Assembly: GCA_946800325.1 (NCBI GenBank)
Contig: OX326956.1
Span: forward strand, 21,046,667-21,110,666
Direction: 5' to 3'
Length of the DNA: 64,000 nt
Source: Luzula sylvatica
Lineage: Eukaryota; Streptophyta; Magnoliopsida; Poales; Juncaceae
The position numbers and the translations under genes are program-made. Positions 1-9,841 of the stretch are shown here, piece by piece; the stretch's first letter is position 1; each line of letters opens with the position of its first letter. The notes beneath the pieces were generated by a model. The model saw nothing but the letters and a program-made list of their open reading frames with translations, was not told the origin of the DNA and made no database searches.

Positions 1-237
1 GGGAAATTATCCCGACCCCGGGCCCGCGCAGTGGACATGAAGGCCCGGTCCGGTTTCCAAAACACGAGATCACGCCTCGACTTCGAGAATACGATGCAAA
101 AGAAGGATATTTAATTACCGCTGCAAAAATGATTGCACTCGAAGGGTTGATTACGTTTCCTTCTCTTCTCCGGTGTCACGTTGGTGACTAGCCCGTGTGT
201 ACACTTTTACGGTTGATCCGAAACTGTATTTCTTTCA
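1..237 (-). repeat. Truncated LTR of the window's main copia LTR family (LTR family 1)
   Basis: In reverse orientation this matches the end and the start of the LTRs at 30218-31354 and 41115-42122. It has the GC-rich 3' end with CCGGGCCCGCGCAG, and it finishes at the family's 5' terminus (reverse complement of TGAAAGAAATACAG) at about 237. The middle ~800 bp seen in full copies is missing: the join lies near 200-205, where the sequence jumps from the segment after the 'cacgttggtgac' motif to the 5'-terminal ~40 bp. The other end runs off the window, so solo LTR and element end cannot be told apart. Confidence 0.8.
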
Positions 238-770
238 AACATATCTATTTTTTTACATGTTTTTTATATAATTATTTAAATAGAATTAACGCGTGTGCGA
301 ATTAAACCGCGTGCGTTTGAACTAAATTAATCTAATCATGACATATTTGCAAATATCATGATGTCAATAGATGCATAAGGTTCATGAAATTAGTCTATCA
401 CGGATATTATTTTCTGATATAATTTGTATAAATAACATTTGTTCAGGTGCTTTTAAAATTGATTAATATAATCAAGACATATTTGCATATATATTTGATG
501 TCAATAGATGCATTATAGTTACGGTTCATTAAAGAATCGCAACGTGTCATATGGATACAACGGGCTAATTACAAATTTCTATGAAAACTCGCATAAATTT
601 GAGTTTACAAAATTTCTTATATACCCGTACAAAATGAGCAAATATAAAAAAAAAATTGAAAAGCTAAAATAGAACCAATTTGTAAAAAGAAAAAAAATTG
701 GCTTAAAAGGAAAATTACAAAAAAAAATTTTAGCTTAATAAATTGCATACATAACCCTGCCCAATGCGCT
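238..770. other. AT-rich non-coding stretch with an inverted Helitron-like subterminal fragment
   Basis: No gene is visible. The first ~70 bases resemble, in reverse complement, the stretch at about 8988-9060 just before the Helitron 3' hairpin at 9067. Shared words include ACATGTAAAAAAA and TTCTATTTAAA. This suggests an inverted, end-truncated copy of the same Helitron family abutting the LTR fragment. The rest is AT-rich with two related segments (about 340-375 and 475-515) sharing 'gatgtcaatagatgcat'. Confidence 0.4.
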
Positions 771-774
771 AATT

Positions 775-1105
775 AAAAAAAAATTGGAAAATAGGAAAAA
801 AAGATCAAAATGTAAAAAACGACCAAAATGTAAAAAAAGTATCAAAATATAAAAAAGGACCAAAATGTAAAATAGGAAAAAAGGATCAAAATGTAAAAAA
901 AGACCAAAATATAAATAAAAAAGGATCAAAATGAAAATAAGAAAAAGGACCAAAATGTAAATTAGGAAAAAAGGATCAAAATGTAAAAAAGGACCAAAAT
1001 GTAAAATAGGAAAAAAGAAACAAAATGTAAAAAAGGACCAAAATGTAAATATAAAAGGACCAAAATGTAAACAAAAAAGGACCAAAATATGAATAAAAAA
1101 AATAG
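775..1105. repeat. Purine-rich minisatellite based on 'AGGACCAAAATGTAAA'
   Basis: Tandem, slightly irregular units alternate 'ggaccaaaatgtaaa' and 'ggatcaaaatgtaaaa' with A-rich spacers and 'ataggaaaaa' joints. About 15 cores are visible. The long minus-strand open frame across it (735-1163) is a by-product of the T-rich, stop-poor complement, giving a Phe/Leu/Ile-rich peptide. Confidence 0.85.
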
Positions 1106-1175
1106 GGCTAATAGCAAAAGCTACCCCCTGCCACGTGTCATCACAAGGTGGAGGAGGTAGCATTATAGTAACTAT

Positions 1176-1540
1176 AATTTATTAATGTTAGATATTTAAC
1201 CTCTTCACATTATATTTGTATTCACAATTGATCATATAACATATTGTGGAAAAACTCAAAATTAAATACAACATATCCAACATGAACCTAACGAATACAA
1301 TTTTGACACATCATCAATGTAAGGTGTTGTGCTTCTAAAATTGCTTAAAAATACGTGTAAAATAAGGGACATGTAAATGTCTATAATAAAACATAACCAC
1401 ACAAAATCAACGGTTAATCCATGGTTCATATGTTGTCACATATCATAATATAATGGTTGAAATAATTGTGATGATGTGGCATGAGAATATTGCATAAAGA
1501 TGGGTCCAAAATAAGGGGGTTCGTAAATTATTCTTCGAGT
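1176..1540 (+). repeat. Dispersed ~365-bp repeat, second copy at 62700-63060
   Basis: The sequence from 'ttagatattta' through 'ccaaaataagggg' matches 62705-63055 in the same orientation with scattered substitutions and a ~20-bp indel. No coding capacity and no clear terminal inverted repeats are visible. The second copy lies next to a Helitron-type end, so this may be an internal or 5' portion of that family. Confidence 0.7.
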
Positions 1541-3514
1541 ACAAACATATTATTGTATACAAAATATTATACTAGATTCATAAACTAGATTCATAAGACA
1601 ACTAATGATCTTAGCCAAAGTACTCAATATTAATGTTTTCCTCAAAAAACTCGTTAATTGGATGCTAACACTAGAAAATTTCTATTTTTCAAAAATTTCG
1701 CGAAAATGCGAAAGGAAGTTTAACACAATAAAAAATTAATTATCATATTTTTCAAAAAAATACAAAAGTTGAAGTCTAAAACGAGTGAAATACTCTATTT
1801 TCATGTTTTTCTCATAAAACTCCCCAATTGAAAACTAATACAAGAAAATTTTATCATTTTCATTTTTTTTGCAAAAATACAAAAAGTGAAGTCCAACACC
1901 TTCAATAATATCGATTACCCTATTTTTCTTAAAATTCCTCAATTGAAGTCTAACATGAGAAAAATACTGAATTTTCACGTTTTCCTCAAAAAATTATGTA
2001 ATTGAAGACCAACACAAGCAAATTTTTATTCTTTTCAAAAAAAATCGCAAAACATGCAAAAGTGAGGACCAATAACACCTTGACCAAAATCAATTGTCAT
2101 AATTTTATAAAAAAAAATGCCAAAATACAAGTCTCACATGAGCAAAATACTCATTTTCATGTTTTTTCACAAAAAAAAAACCCCCAATTGAAGACTAGCA
2201 CAAGAGAATTTTGATTTTTTTTTAAATTTACAAAAATGCAAATAGTGAAGTCTAAACACCTTAAAAAAAATCATTTATCCTATTTTTCGAATCAATGCCA
2301 AGACATATGTAAAGAGAGAAAAATACTCGATTTTCATGTTTTTCTCAGAAAACATCATAATTTGAGACTAACACAATTGAATACCTATTTTTCAATATTT
2401 TCAAAAAATGCAAAAATTTATGTGTAACACCTTCAAAAATATTATTTATCCTATTTTTAAATAATATCAACTTTTTAAGTCTAACATGAGCAAAATAATC
2501 AATTTTGATATTTTCCTAAAAAGAACTCCGTAATTAAATACCAACACAAACAAATCTCTATTTTTTCAAAAATTTCGAAAATTCAAAAAGTGAAGTCTCA
2601 CACCACATAAAAATGTCAATATACATCTCTAAAATGGAGCAAAATAATTTATTTTAATGTTTTCCTCATCAAACTCCCCACTTGATGACTACCACAAACA
2701 AATTTCTATTTTTTTAAACAAAAGTAGAAAAAAAGCCAAAAGTAAAGTTGAACACGTTCAAAAAAATCAATTATCCTATTTTTCAAAAAAATACCAAAAA
2801 AAAATTCTAGAATGAGAAAAATATTTTCTTTTCTTATTTTTCTCATAAAACTTCGTGACTGAAAACTAACACAAACAAATTTTTATTTTTAAACATTTTA
2901 GCAAAATTGCAAAAAGTGAAATCCTGCACCTTCAAAATTATCTATTATCCTATTTTTTTCTAAATATTCGACAATTGAAGTCTAAAATGAGCAAAATATA
3001 CAATTTTCCACGTTTTACAAAAAAAATTGCGTAATTGAAATCCAACACAAGCATATTCATATTATTTTTTAATTTTGAAAAATGCAAAAAGTGAAGTATA
3101 ACACATACAAGAATATCAATTATCCTATTCTTCAAAAAAATACCAAAATAGATGTCTAAAACGAGCAAACTTTATTTCATGTTTTTCTCATAAAACTTTG
3201 TAATTGAAGAGTAACACGAACAAATTTCTATTTTTTTCAAACAAATTGCAAAAATAAAATAAGTGAAGTCTGACACCTTCAAAAAACTTCAATTATCATA
3301 TTTTCTAATAACTCCAAAATTGAAGTTTAACATGAGCAAAATACTCAATTTTCATGATTTTCTCAAAAAACTTCGTAATTGGAGACCAACACAAGTAAAT
3401 TTCTATTTTTTAAAAAATATCCCAAAAATGCAAAAAGTGAAGTCTAACCCCTTCAACAAAATCGGTTATCCTATTTTTCTAAATAATGTCAAAATGAAAG
3501 TCTAACATGAGCAG

Positions 3515-4414
3515 TGTTGGGTATCGGCATCGCTACCGAGCTCCGCACAGCGGATTGATGAGCCCGGTCCGATCCGATCCCGAGGACCACGCCGTCGATT
3601 TCATGACACGAGTCCTAATCTACATGCAACTACTTATATATAACTATTATATATAGTGTCATACATAGTGAAATTGATCACGGAGAAGGATTGACACGAG
3701 TTTGTAGTTACTTTTCTAGCTTCGTTCTTCGGCAACACATGTGTCCCACGCACGCATGATTCGATACCGTCGATGAACCTTCGCCTTGTCATATACAACC
3801 GAAATCGTTTCGGTTAAGCTCCGAGCTTGCTCGTTCTTGCTCTCCTTGGATCACAACGGAAGATCTTAACTGAGATCTCTCTACCCGTATCCACCTCGAG
3901 TTCTCGCGTTCCGGTTACACGTGAATCTTCCTAGTGTACTCATGCATAAACTTGCTTGAATTTGAATTTGAGAACTTTTCTCCAAGTTCTCTCTCTTTCT
4001 CTAATGATTTTTCTTGAGGAAGAAGAAGAAGAATTCACCAAAATTCCATATATATCTCTCTTCCAGATCTGAGGATTAATACCATTAATCTCAGATCATA
4101 GAATTAATTACAGGAAATTAATTGGAGATAAAAACTGCCAATACGGAATTCGGAATATAGTGCGTTCGAACGCACCTTAATGTTCGTTCGAACGAACTAG
4201 CCACTGTTACTGTGTTCCAATTCTACACAGGTTCGTTCGAACTGAATAACCCACTCATTCGAGCGTACCATAGTCCGTTCGAACGCACCATCATGGTCCG
4301 TTCGAACGAACCATCTCCTGGTTCCTGAGTTTACACAATCTCATTGTGAACTCAACTATTTCATCATTCTTATTTGTACGTTCTTCTTGTTGATCCAAAA
4401 CTGCATTTCCTTCA
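3515..4414 (-). mobile_element. Solo LTR (copia-like, related to LTR family 1), 900 bp
   Basis: On the minus strand it starts TGAAGGAAATGCAG and ends CCCAACA, that is TG...CA. The flanking five bases are AGCAG (3510-3514) and AGCGG (4415-4419), a TSD with one mismatch. It interrupts the satellite at its 'catgagca' motif, and the satellite continues on the other side. Its GC-rich end resembles LTR family 1, but the rest is diverged. It carries several copies of the palindrome GTTCGTTCGAACGAAC between about 4160 and 4315. Confidence 0.85.
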
Positions 4415-4753
4415 AGCGGAGTACTCTATTTTCATTTTTTTTTTCTCACAAAAATCCCCAATTGAAGACTAACAAAAGCAAATTTTTATTTTCTTCATAA
4501 ATTTTGTAAAAATACAAAAAAATAAGTTTAACACCTTCGAAAAAATCAATAATCATATTTTTCTAAAAAAATATCAAAATTGAACTCTAGCATACTGAAT
4601 ACTCTTTCATGTTTTTTTTTAAAAAAACACACAAATTGAAGACTAACAAAATAATATTTCTACTTTTTCAAAATTTCACAAAAATACAAAAAATGAAGTT
4701 TTAACACCTTCAAAAAAATCATTTATGCTATTTTTCAAAAAAATATCAAAATA

Positions 4754-5233
4754 CACTACAACATATTAGAGTATCAGCGACGGCGGTTTGGCATCAGCGA
4801 CGGCCCGTGGCAAATAAAACAACCTTTCTGCGTCGGCCCGTCGCAGAAAAGAATTACCGACGGTTTTATTTGCGACGGCCCGTCGTAACTGCTGTAACTT
4901 TTCCGTCAGACCGTCGCTAAATCCTGTAACCGTCGCTGATACCGTGCTACGGCCCATCGCTAAAAGATAAACCGTCGTTGATATTTGCGACGGCCCGTCG
5001 GTAAATGTATGACCCGTCGCTGAAAGGTTTCTCCGACGGCCCGTCGCAGAAGAGGACCGTCGCTGAAAGTTCTGTCGGCCCGACGCAGAAGCTCATACCG
5101 TTGCTGAAAATTTTCCCACGGCCCTTCGATGAAGTTTTAGACACCTCTTTATATACCACTGCTCTTTACTCATTCGCACTCTTCTCTCTCTCTCTCTCGC
5201 GCCCCTCTCTCAAACCCTAACCACAGGCGGCGC

Positions 5234-5297
<64 letters not shown>

Positions 5298-6129
5298 CCA
5301 CCGGTCAAGTTTGCTGATAACTGTACTGGACTACAAGGTTTTCTTGTCTTCAATGCTGTTGGTGGTGGTACTGGAAAGAAATGTGCTCTCATCAAACCCT
5401 AGATCTGGTATTTTCTCGCTGATATTTTCTCGCTGATATTTTATAGAAGTTTGCTGATATTTTCTCGCTGAAAGGTGGTGGTGTCTCAAACCCTAGATCT
5501 GGTACTGGACAACAAGGTTTTCTCGCTGAAAGTTCCTCTCTCTCTCTCGCCCCTCGTCTTCAAGTTTGCTGTGGATTATGTAAATTACTTGTATAATGAG
5601 TTTGTAAAATACTTGTATAATGAGTTTGTAAAATACTTGGTATTTTTGTGTTTAAATTTGTGTTTGAATTAAAAAAATTTGTGTGGAGTTGTAAATTTGT
5701 GTTTGAAAAAACTTGTATAATGAGTTGTAAAATATCTAAGTATAATGAGTTGAAAAAACTTGTATAATGAGTTTGTATAAAGAGTTGTAAATTTGTGTTT
5801 AAAAGTTCGTATAAATGTTTTAATTAATATCTAAGTTTATGTATTTGAATTACTATTTAATTAATTAATCAAATATAAATATAAATATAATAAACGAAAG
5901 AAAATATTAAATAAGCACTTTCAGCGACGGGCCATCGGAAATGCTATCTGCTACGGGCCGTTGGTAAAGTAATAAGCTACGGGCCGTCGCTGAAGATAAA
6001 CCGTCGCTGAAACCAGTATTAGCGACGGTTTTTTAGCGACGGTTGGCCGTCGGTGATACATTTAGCGACGGTTTTTGCCACTTTTAGCGACGGTTTTTAC
6101 CGTCGCCGATACTCCAATCTGTTGTAGTG
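4754..6129. mobile_element. Non-autonomous CACTA (En/Spm-type) DNA transposon, 1376 bp
   Basis: The 5' end reads CACTACAACATATTAGAGTA and the 3' end is its inverted repeat with about three mismatches over ~29 bp, continuing into GCGACGG. The flanking bases are ATA at 4751-4753 and 6130-6132, the 3-bp duplication expected for this superfamily. Both subterminal regions are packed with inverted copies of GCGACGG/CCGTCGC, the likely transposase-binding repeats. No transposase is present. The interior has a TATA-like box, a CT-rich leader-like stretch and 'aaaccctaa' (5147-5220), then AT-rich sequence with short 'cttgtataatgagtt' repeats near 5585-5790. It sits inside the satellite array. Confidence 0.95.
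5147..5300 (+). promoter_or_regulatory. Promoter/leader-like segment inside the CACTA element
   Basis: TTTATATA at 5147-5154 is followed about 65 bp later by a CT-rich tract, 'caaaccctaacc' near 5212-5222, a C run and a (CT)n microsatellite at about 5245-5294. This arrangement is typical of plant 5' leaders. It could be a remnant of the element's own transposase promoter or a captured host promoter. No open frame of note follows. Confidence 0.35.
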
Positions 6130-6165
6130 ATACATGTTTTAATCGAGCAAAATACTATAAATAAT

Positions 6166-6570
6166 ATATTAACTTAAAATTAATATATTCATGTTGAAAA
6201 TGATATATTGAGAACCAAAATAGTATATCAATACTGAAAATATAATATATTAAAACATATATTTATTTATACTAAATTGATATACAAGCATTGAAACAAT
6301 ATTTTTACCACTTAATAACTTTGATTTTAATAATAGGAAAAACAACCCTATTTTGTAAAACAACTCCATTAAATTAGATTGGACAATCAAGGGCAACAAT
6401 GATTTGGGAATTAGGATCAAGACTGACGTGAAGTTTTTAACTTTTATGTATGAACAAGGACGAAAGAACCTTTCGTGCTAGAGATGATTAAACCATATCT
6501 TCGAAATTGCATTACCGACACTTTGAACCGTTCGTGCTACAGATGATGTACACACTATTAATCTTTGAAA
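6166..6570. other. AT-rich non-coding stretch
   Basis: No open frame or recognisable element. It includes a 'tatatt' rich part (6166-6310), and from ~6440 sequences foreshadowing the following array ('ctttgaacc...gtgctacagatgat'). Confidence 0.5.
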
Positions 6571-6574
6571 CTAT

Positions 6575-7160
6575 ATGGAAAATCAAGATGATATACACAC
6601 TATTAATCTTTGAAATTATATGGAAAATCAAGGTTTCCGTGCCACAAATGATATACGGATGATACACACACTATTAATCTTCGAAATTATATGGAAAATC
6701 AAGGTTTCCGTGCCTCAAATGATATACGGATGATACACACACTATTAATCTTCGAAATTATATGGAAAATCAAGGTTTCCGTGCCTCAAATGATATACGG
6801 ATGATACACACAACACACACTATTAATCTTCGAAATTATATGGAAAATCAAGGTTTCCGTGCCTCAAATGATATACGGATGATACACACAACACACACTA
6901 TTAATCTTCGAAATTATATGGAAAATCAAGGTTTCCGTGCCTCAAATGATATACGGATGATACACACAACACACACTATTAATCTTCGAAATTATATGGA
7001 AAATCAAGGTTTCCGTGCCTCAAATGATATACGGATGATACACACAACACACACTATTAATCTTCGAAATTATATGGAAAATCAAGGTTTCCGTGCCTCA
7101 AATGATATACGGATGATATAAACACTATTAATCTTTGAAATTATATGGAAAATCAAGGGT
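6575..7160 (+). repeat. Tandem array of 71- and 78-bp units
   Basis: Units begin 'atggaaaatcaaggtttccg' at 6575 (short, 45 bp), 6620, 6691, 6762, 6840, 6918, 6996, 7074 and 7145. Spacings are 45, 71, 71, then four of 78, then 71. The 78-bp units carry an extra 'caacaca' step and are almost identical, while the edge units differ. Because 78 is divisible by three, one frame stays open across them (6762-7121), giving a 26-residue repeat peptide. The frame closes in the 71-bp units, so I do not call a gene. Confidence 0.9.
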
Positions 7161-7433
7161 TCCCAAAGGACCACGCGGGTCAAAGTTATTATAATGAATT
7201 CTAATGCAACGAAGGTCAAACTCAAGGCTGCTGATCGATTGTTTAGTCAAATGTAATTAGCGCATGTAAGAGGATGACGACCACTTACTTATTTAGGTCA
7301 TGCAAATTATTGAGGCTGCTGATCGAAAAGTCATATAAAATATCATCAATTAACAATTAATTATCATGATAATTTTCATTTACAAGACATTGAATTCAAG
7401 TTAAAGATTTATCTGGGAATATATGACTGATCG
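7161..7433. other. Non-coding stretch between the tandem array and a hAT-type MITE
   Basis: No gene or recognisable element seen. 'gaggctgctgatcga' occurs twice (about 7225 and 7310), hinting at a short local duplication. Confidence 0.5.
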
Positions 7434-7580
7434 TAACCATCCAGGTCCGGCCCATATGTAAGGCCTATGAAATTCGGGTTTCGGGTCGATAATTTTTAGG
7501 GGTCCATTTTTTTTGAAAAATATGATATATTCAGTTAAAAATAAGTATAATTTACATTAAAATTACTACATATCACAAGA

Positions 7581-7652
7581 AATCTATTGGTTAATTGGTA
7601 GAACAATTATCTAATTAATGAGACGTCAAGAGTTCAAATCCATACAATGAAG
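7581..7652 (+). pseudogene. tRNA-like segment (Pol III box A/box B), decayed
   Basis: Box A-like TGGTTAATTGG starts at 7588 and box B-like GTTCAAATCC at 7632. The offset of ~44 equals that of a real tRNA. The anticodon and acceptor stems do not pair convincingly, so this is a tRNA relic or the head of a tRNA-derived SINE rather than a working tRNA gene. It lies inside the hAT MITE. Confidence 0.5.
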
Positions 7653-7699
7653 AATTTTAATTTTTTTTTTTTTCTAAATACAAGGAAACTATGAAAAAA

Positions 7700-7775
7700 A
7701 ATTGATCTGACAAGTTTTGAACCTGGGATCTATCTCAAAAAAATCAAGAACCCTAACCAAGAAACCACACAATCA
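7700..7775 (-). pseudogene. Second tRNA-like segment, inverted relative to the first
   Basis: On the minus strand, box A-like TGGTTTCTTGG starts at 7767 and box B-like GGTTCAAAAC at 7723, again 44 apart. Like its partner it is followed by a T-rich tract. The pair forms an imperfect inverted arrangement within the MITE. It may be a foldback duplication or two independent SINE insertions. Confidence 0.45.
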
Positions 7776-7876
7776 CATGTAAAATCTTAATCTCATTTAA
7801 TATTTAATTTAAGAAATATTTTTAAAAAAAATTAGTTTCGGGTCCTTAATATGGTTGGGCCGACCCTGTAACCACC

Positions 7877-9066
7877 TGTTCTGCTGTTCATATCTCGAAA
7901 AATCCTGGTTATTATGATCTCAATCTGTTATGCTCGAACTACGAGTGAAAAACTTATCGAGATTCGAAATAAGTTCTTACAAAAATTTGCAAAAAAGCAC
8001 CCTGGTTTTTTTTAAATTGCAAAAAAAAACCAGTAAAAGCCAATTGTTTTGGCACGTCAAGTACGATATATTGAAAACCAACTAGAATAATTTCACGAAA
8101 CATGCAACTAGAATATGATATTAGAAAATTTGATCGAACATTTGTAAAAGCCAATTCGGCTGTTTTAATTTATGATTTTTTCAAATGCATATCTTGCTTG
8201 AGGAAGAGTGTGAGCAAAATTATGTAATACTCTCATTGATATCTTTCAATAGATCTAATTTTCAACATATGACACAATACTGACACGTGTCCCACTTTTT
8301 TTTTTTTTTTTGAGTTTTGTTTCTATTGCAACCTAAATTATATCCATGTATAGAAAAAAAATATAATTAGCCCCCAAACTCTTCACAAAAATAACAAAGT
8401 GAATTGATTAGCATTTTTAATTAACTCAATTAAATATTAATTGACACGTTTAATTAACACATTAATCATTTATAATATGTTAATATTACTAAATGTTAAT
8501 TAACGTGTCAATTCAATTAAACGGTCCATTAAATCGTTAATTGAGTCAATCAATAATACAAATCAAGCTACTTAATCCTCTCTTGTCGCCTCATCAAGGA
8601 TGTTATTTTTTGCTATTGGGACTCAATATATAAATCCCGTATGAAACTATGACACAATTGTTAATTTCGTATGGTATGATTTACAATTGTGTTCTTTCTT
8701 TTCAAACAAAATAGATATTTTTCATGTTAATGGATGACATTTTAAATATATATTTTCGTTTTATTTGTATTATTCACGATTTTATTTTATTTGTTTTGAA
8801 ACTTTAATTTTGTTTTGAACTATAACATGCTATATTTTATTTATTTCGTGTGGATTTATAATGATGGACCAATTCGATGGAGGCTTATTAATTATAATTC
8901 ACATATCCATGAGAGACAAATTTCATAAATCTTTATTAATTATAATGCATTTATTTACATCAATATATTTGCAAATATATCATGATTATATAATTGAGTT
9001 TAAATGTACCCGCGCAAATTCTATTTAAACAAATTATACAAAAACATGTAAAAAAAGGTATGAAAT
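7877..9066. other. Non-coding AT-rich region containing a dispersed TTAATTGACACGT repeat
   Basis: No gene is visible. At about 8405-8570 lies a repeat built of inverted and direct copies of TTAATTGACACGT and AATTCAATTAAACG. Relatives occur in the OMT intron (56763-56935) and around the hAT element (58130-58151 plus 59611-59710). The 8930-9060 part resembles the inverted fragment at 238-310 and leads into a Helitron 3' end. Confidence 0.55.
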
Positions 9067-9098
9067 CCCGCGCAATTGCTGCGCGGGCTATTGCTAGT
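9067..9098 (+). mobile_element. Helitron 3' terminus (hairpin plus CTAG|T)
   Basis: A perfect 8-bp hairpin CCCGCGCA / TGCGCGGG with a 5-base loop (9067-9087) is followed after six bases by CTAG (9094-9097) and then T. This is the diagnostic 3' end of plant Helitrons, which insert between A and T without a TSD. The element body lies to the left. I could not place its 5' TC end. Confidence 0.75.
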
Positions 9099-9826
9099 GT
9101 TTTTTTTTATTGAAGTTCTGCGAATGTTGAGTTGTGAATTGAACAAAGATCCGTTAAGATACAATCGATAATATCACGTGCCTAATTCGTATCTCAAAAA
9201 TAATGTGTTCTATATCGAGAAAGTTTCAAGTGGATTCATGTATAGCATTCAATTATCTCTGTGTTATACTGTCATTCCTATGTTTTTATTGGACTCGTGC
9301 AAATATTGGGTTGTTAACTGAACAAGGATTCGTACTGATAAAATTTATAATATCATGTGCCCAATTCGCATTCAGAATGATATATTCTACATTGAGGAAA
9401 ATAATTGATGCTACAATAATGATGATGATGATCATCGTCATCACCCGAACCCTAAATCTTAAACTCTAATTTTGTTGATAATGTATAAAAAATAAATAAT
9501 TTTTAAAACGAGAATCGTCTGAATTGTTCAAAAAAATCGGTTCTTTAACAATTCAAGCATGCTTTTTCTAAAATTTAGTAAAATCATTTTCACTGAAGCA
9601 AACCTACATTGCTGACAAACTTTATGTCTGAATGAAGATGTTCATTAATGTCAATGCATTTAGGTGAATAATTTGTTAATAAATAAATTAATAAAGATTT
9701 TTTATTATACCGATTCTTATCATTTCTGTTTTTATTAAATGTTATATAATACGATATGTTGTTCGGTTCTTAAATATTCATATTTTGTGTATTGTGTTTT
9801 TGCATGTTACTTACAATGTCTACATA
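9099..9826. other. Non-coding stretch before the LINE
   Basis: No supported gene. Two related segments (about 9117-9215 and 9287-9385) share 'tgaattgaacaaagat', 'taatatcacgtgcc' and 'attcgtatctc' words, indicating a ~170-bp duplication. A short (GAT/ATG)n tract is at 9417-9435. The open frame 9203-9469 covers this and has no recognisable domain. Confidence 0.5.
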
Positions 9827-9841
9827 ATATATTAGTTTGCT

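Larger units (their letters stand above)
1618..6165. repeat. Degenerate ~175-bp tandem satellite, interrupted by two insertions
   Basis: A recurring unit is marked by 'gagcaaaatactc...ttttcatgttttt'. Marker positions near 1790, 1965, 2147, 2325, 2496, 2645, 2818, 2993, 3165 and 3340 give a spacing of about 150-182, mostly ~175. The array resumes at ~4415 after a solo LTR and again at 6130 after a CACTA element. Each unit contains three related subrepeats of about 58 bp, each headed by a variant of 'ttgaagtctaacacgagca'. Units are clearly diverged. Small open frames inside (2002-2214, 2236-2427, 3263-3505) are AT-rich noise. Confidence 0.85.
7442..7868. mobile_element. hAT-type MITE, 427 bp
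   Basis: The termini are CAGGTCCGGCCC and GGGCCGACCCTG, imperfect inverted repeats of the plant hAT 'CAGGGCCGGCCC' type. Flanking 8-mers TAACCATC (7434-7441) and TAACCACC (7869-7876) match at 7 of 8 positions, the duplication length expected for hAT. There is no transposase. The interior carries two tRNA-like segments in opposite orientation, described separately. The intact hAT element at 58152-59610 has a related terminus. Confidence 0.85.

Noticed and set aside
735..1163. 142-codon minus-strand open frame rich in Phe, Leu and Ile
   Set aside because: It is the complement of an A-rich minisatellite. The peptide is a translation of the repeat with no family likeness.
1618..4745. Active centromere satellite
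   Set aside because: Unit length is suggestive, but the array is short, strongly diverged and interrupted. Nothing else points to a centromere.
6762..7121. 119-codon open frame with a 26-residue repeat
   Set aside because: It exists only because the 78-bp repeat unit is a multiple of three. It breaks in the neighbouring 71-bp units, and no promoter or start context supports it.
9739..9841. N-terminal ~34 codons of the open frame that leads into the LINE
   Set aside because: They lie outside the LINE, whose 5' TSD ends at 9841. The frame fusion is accidental.
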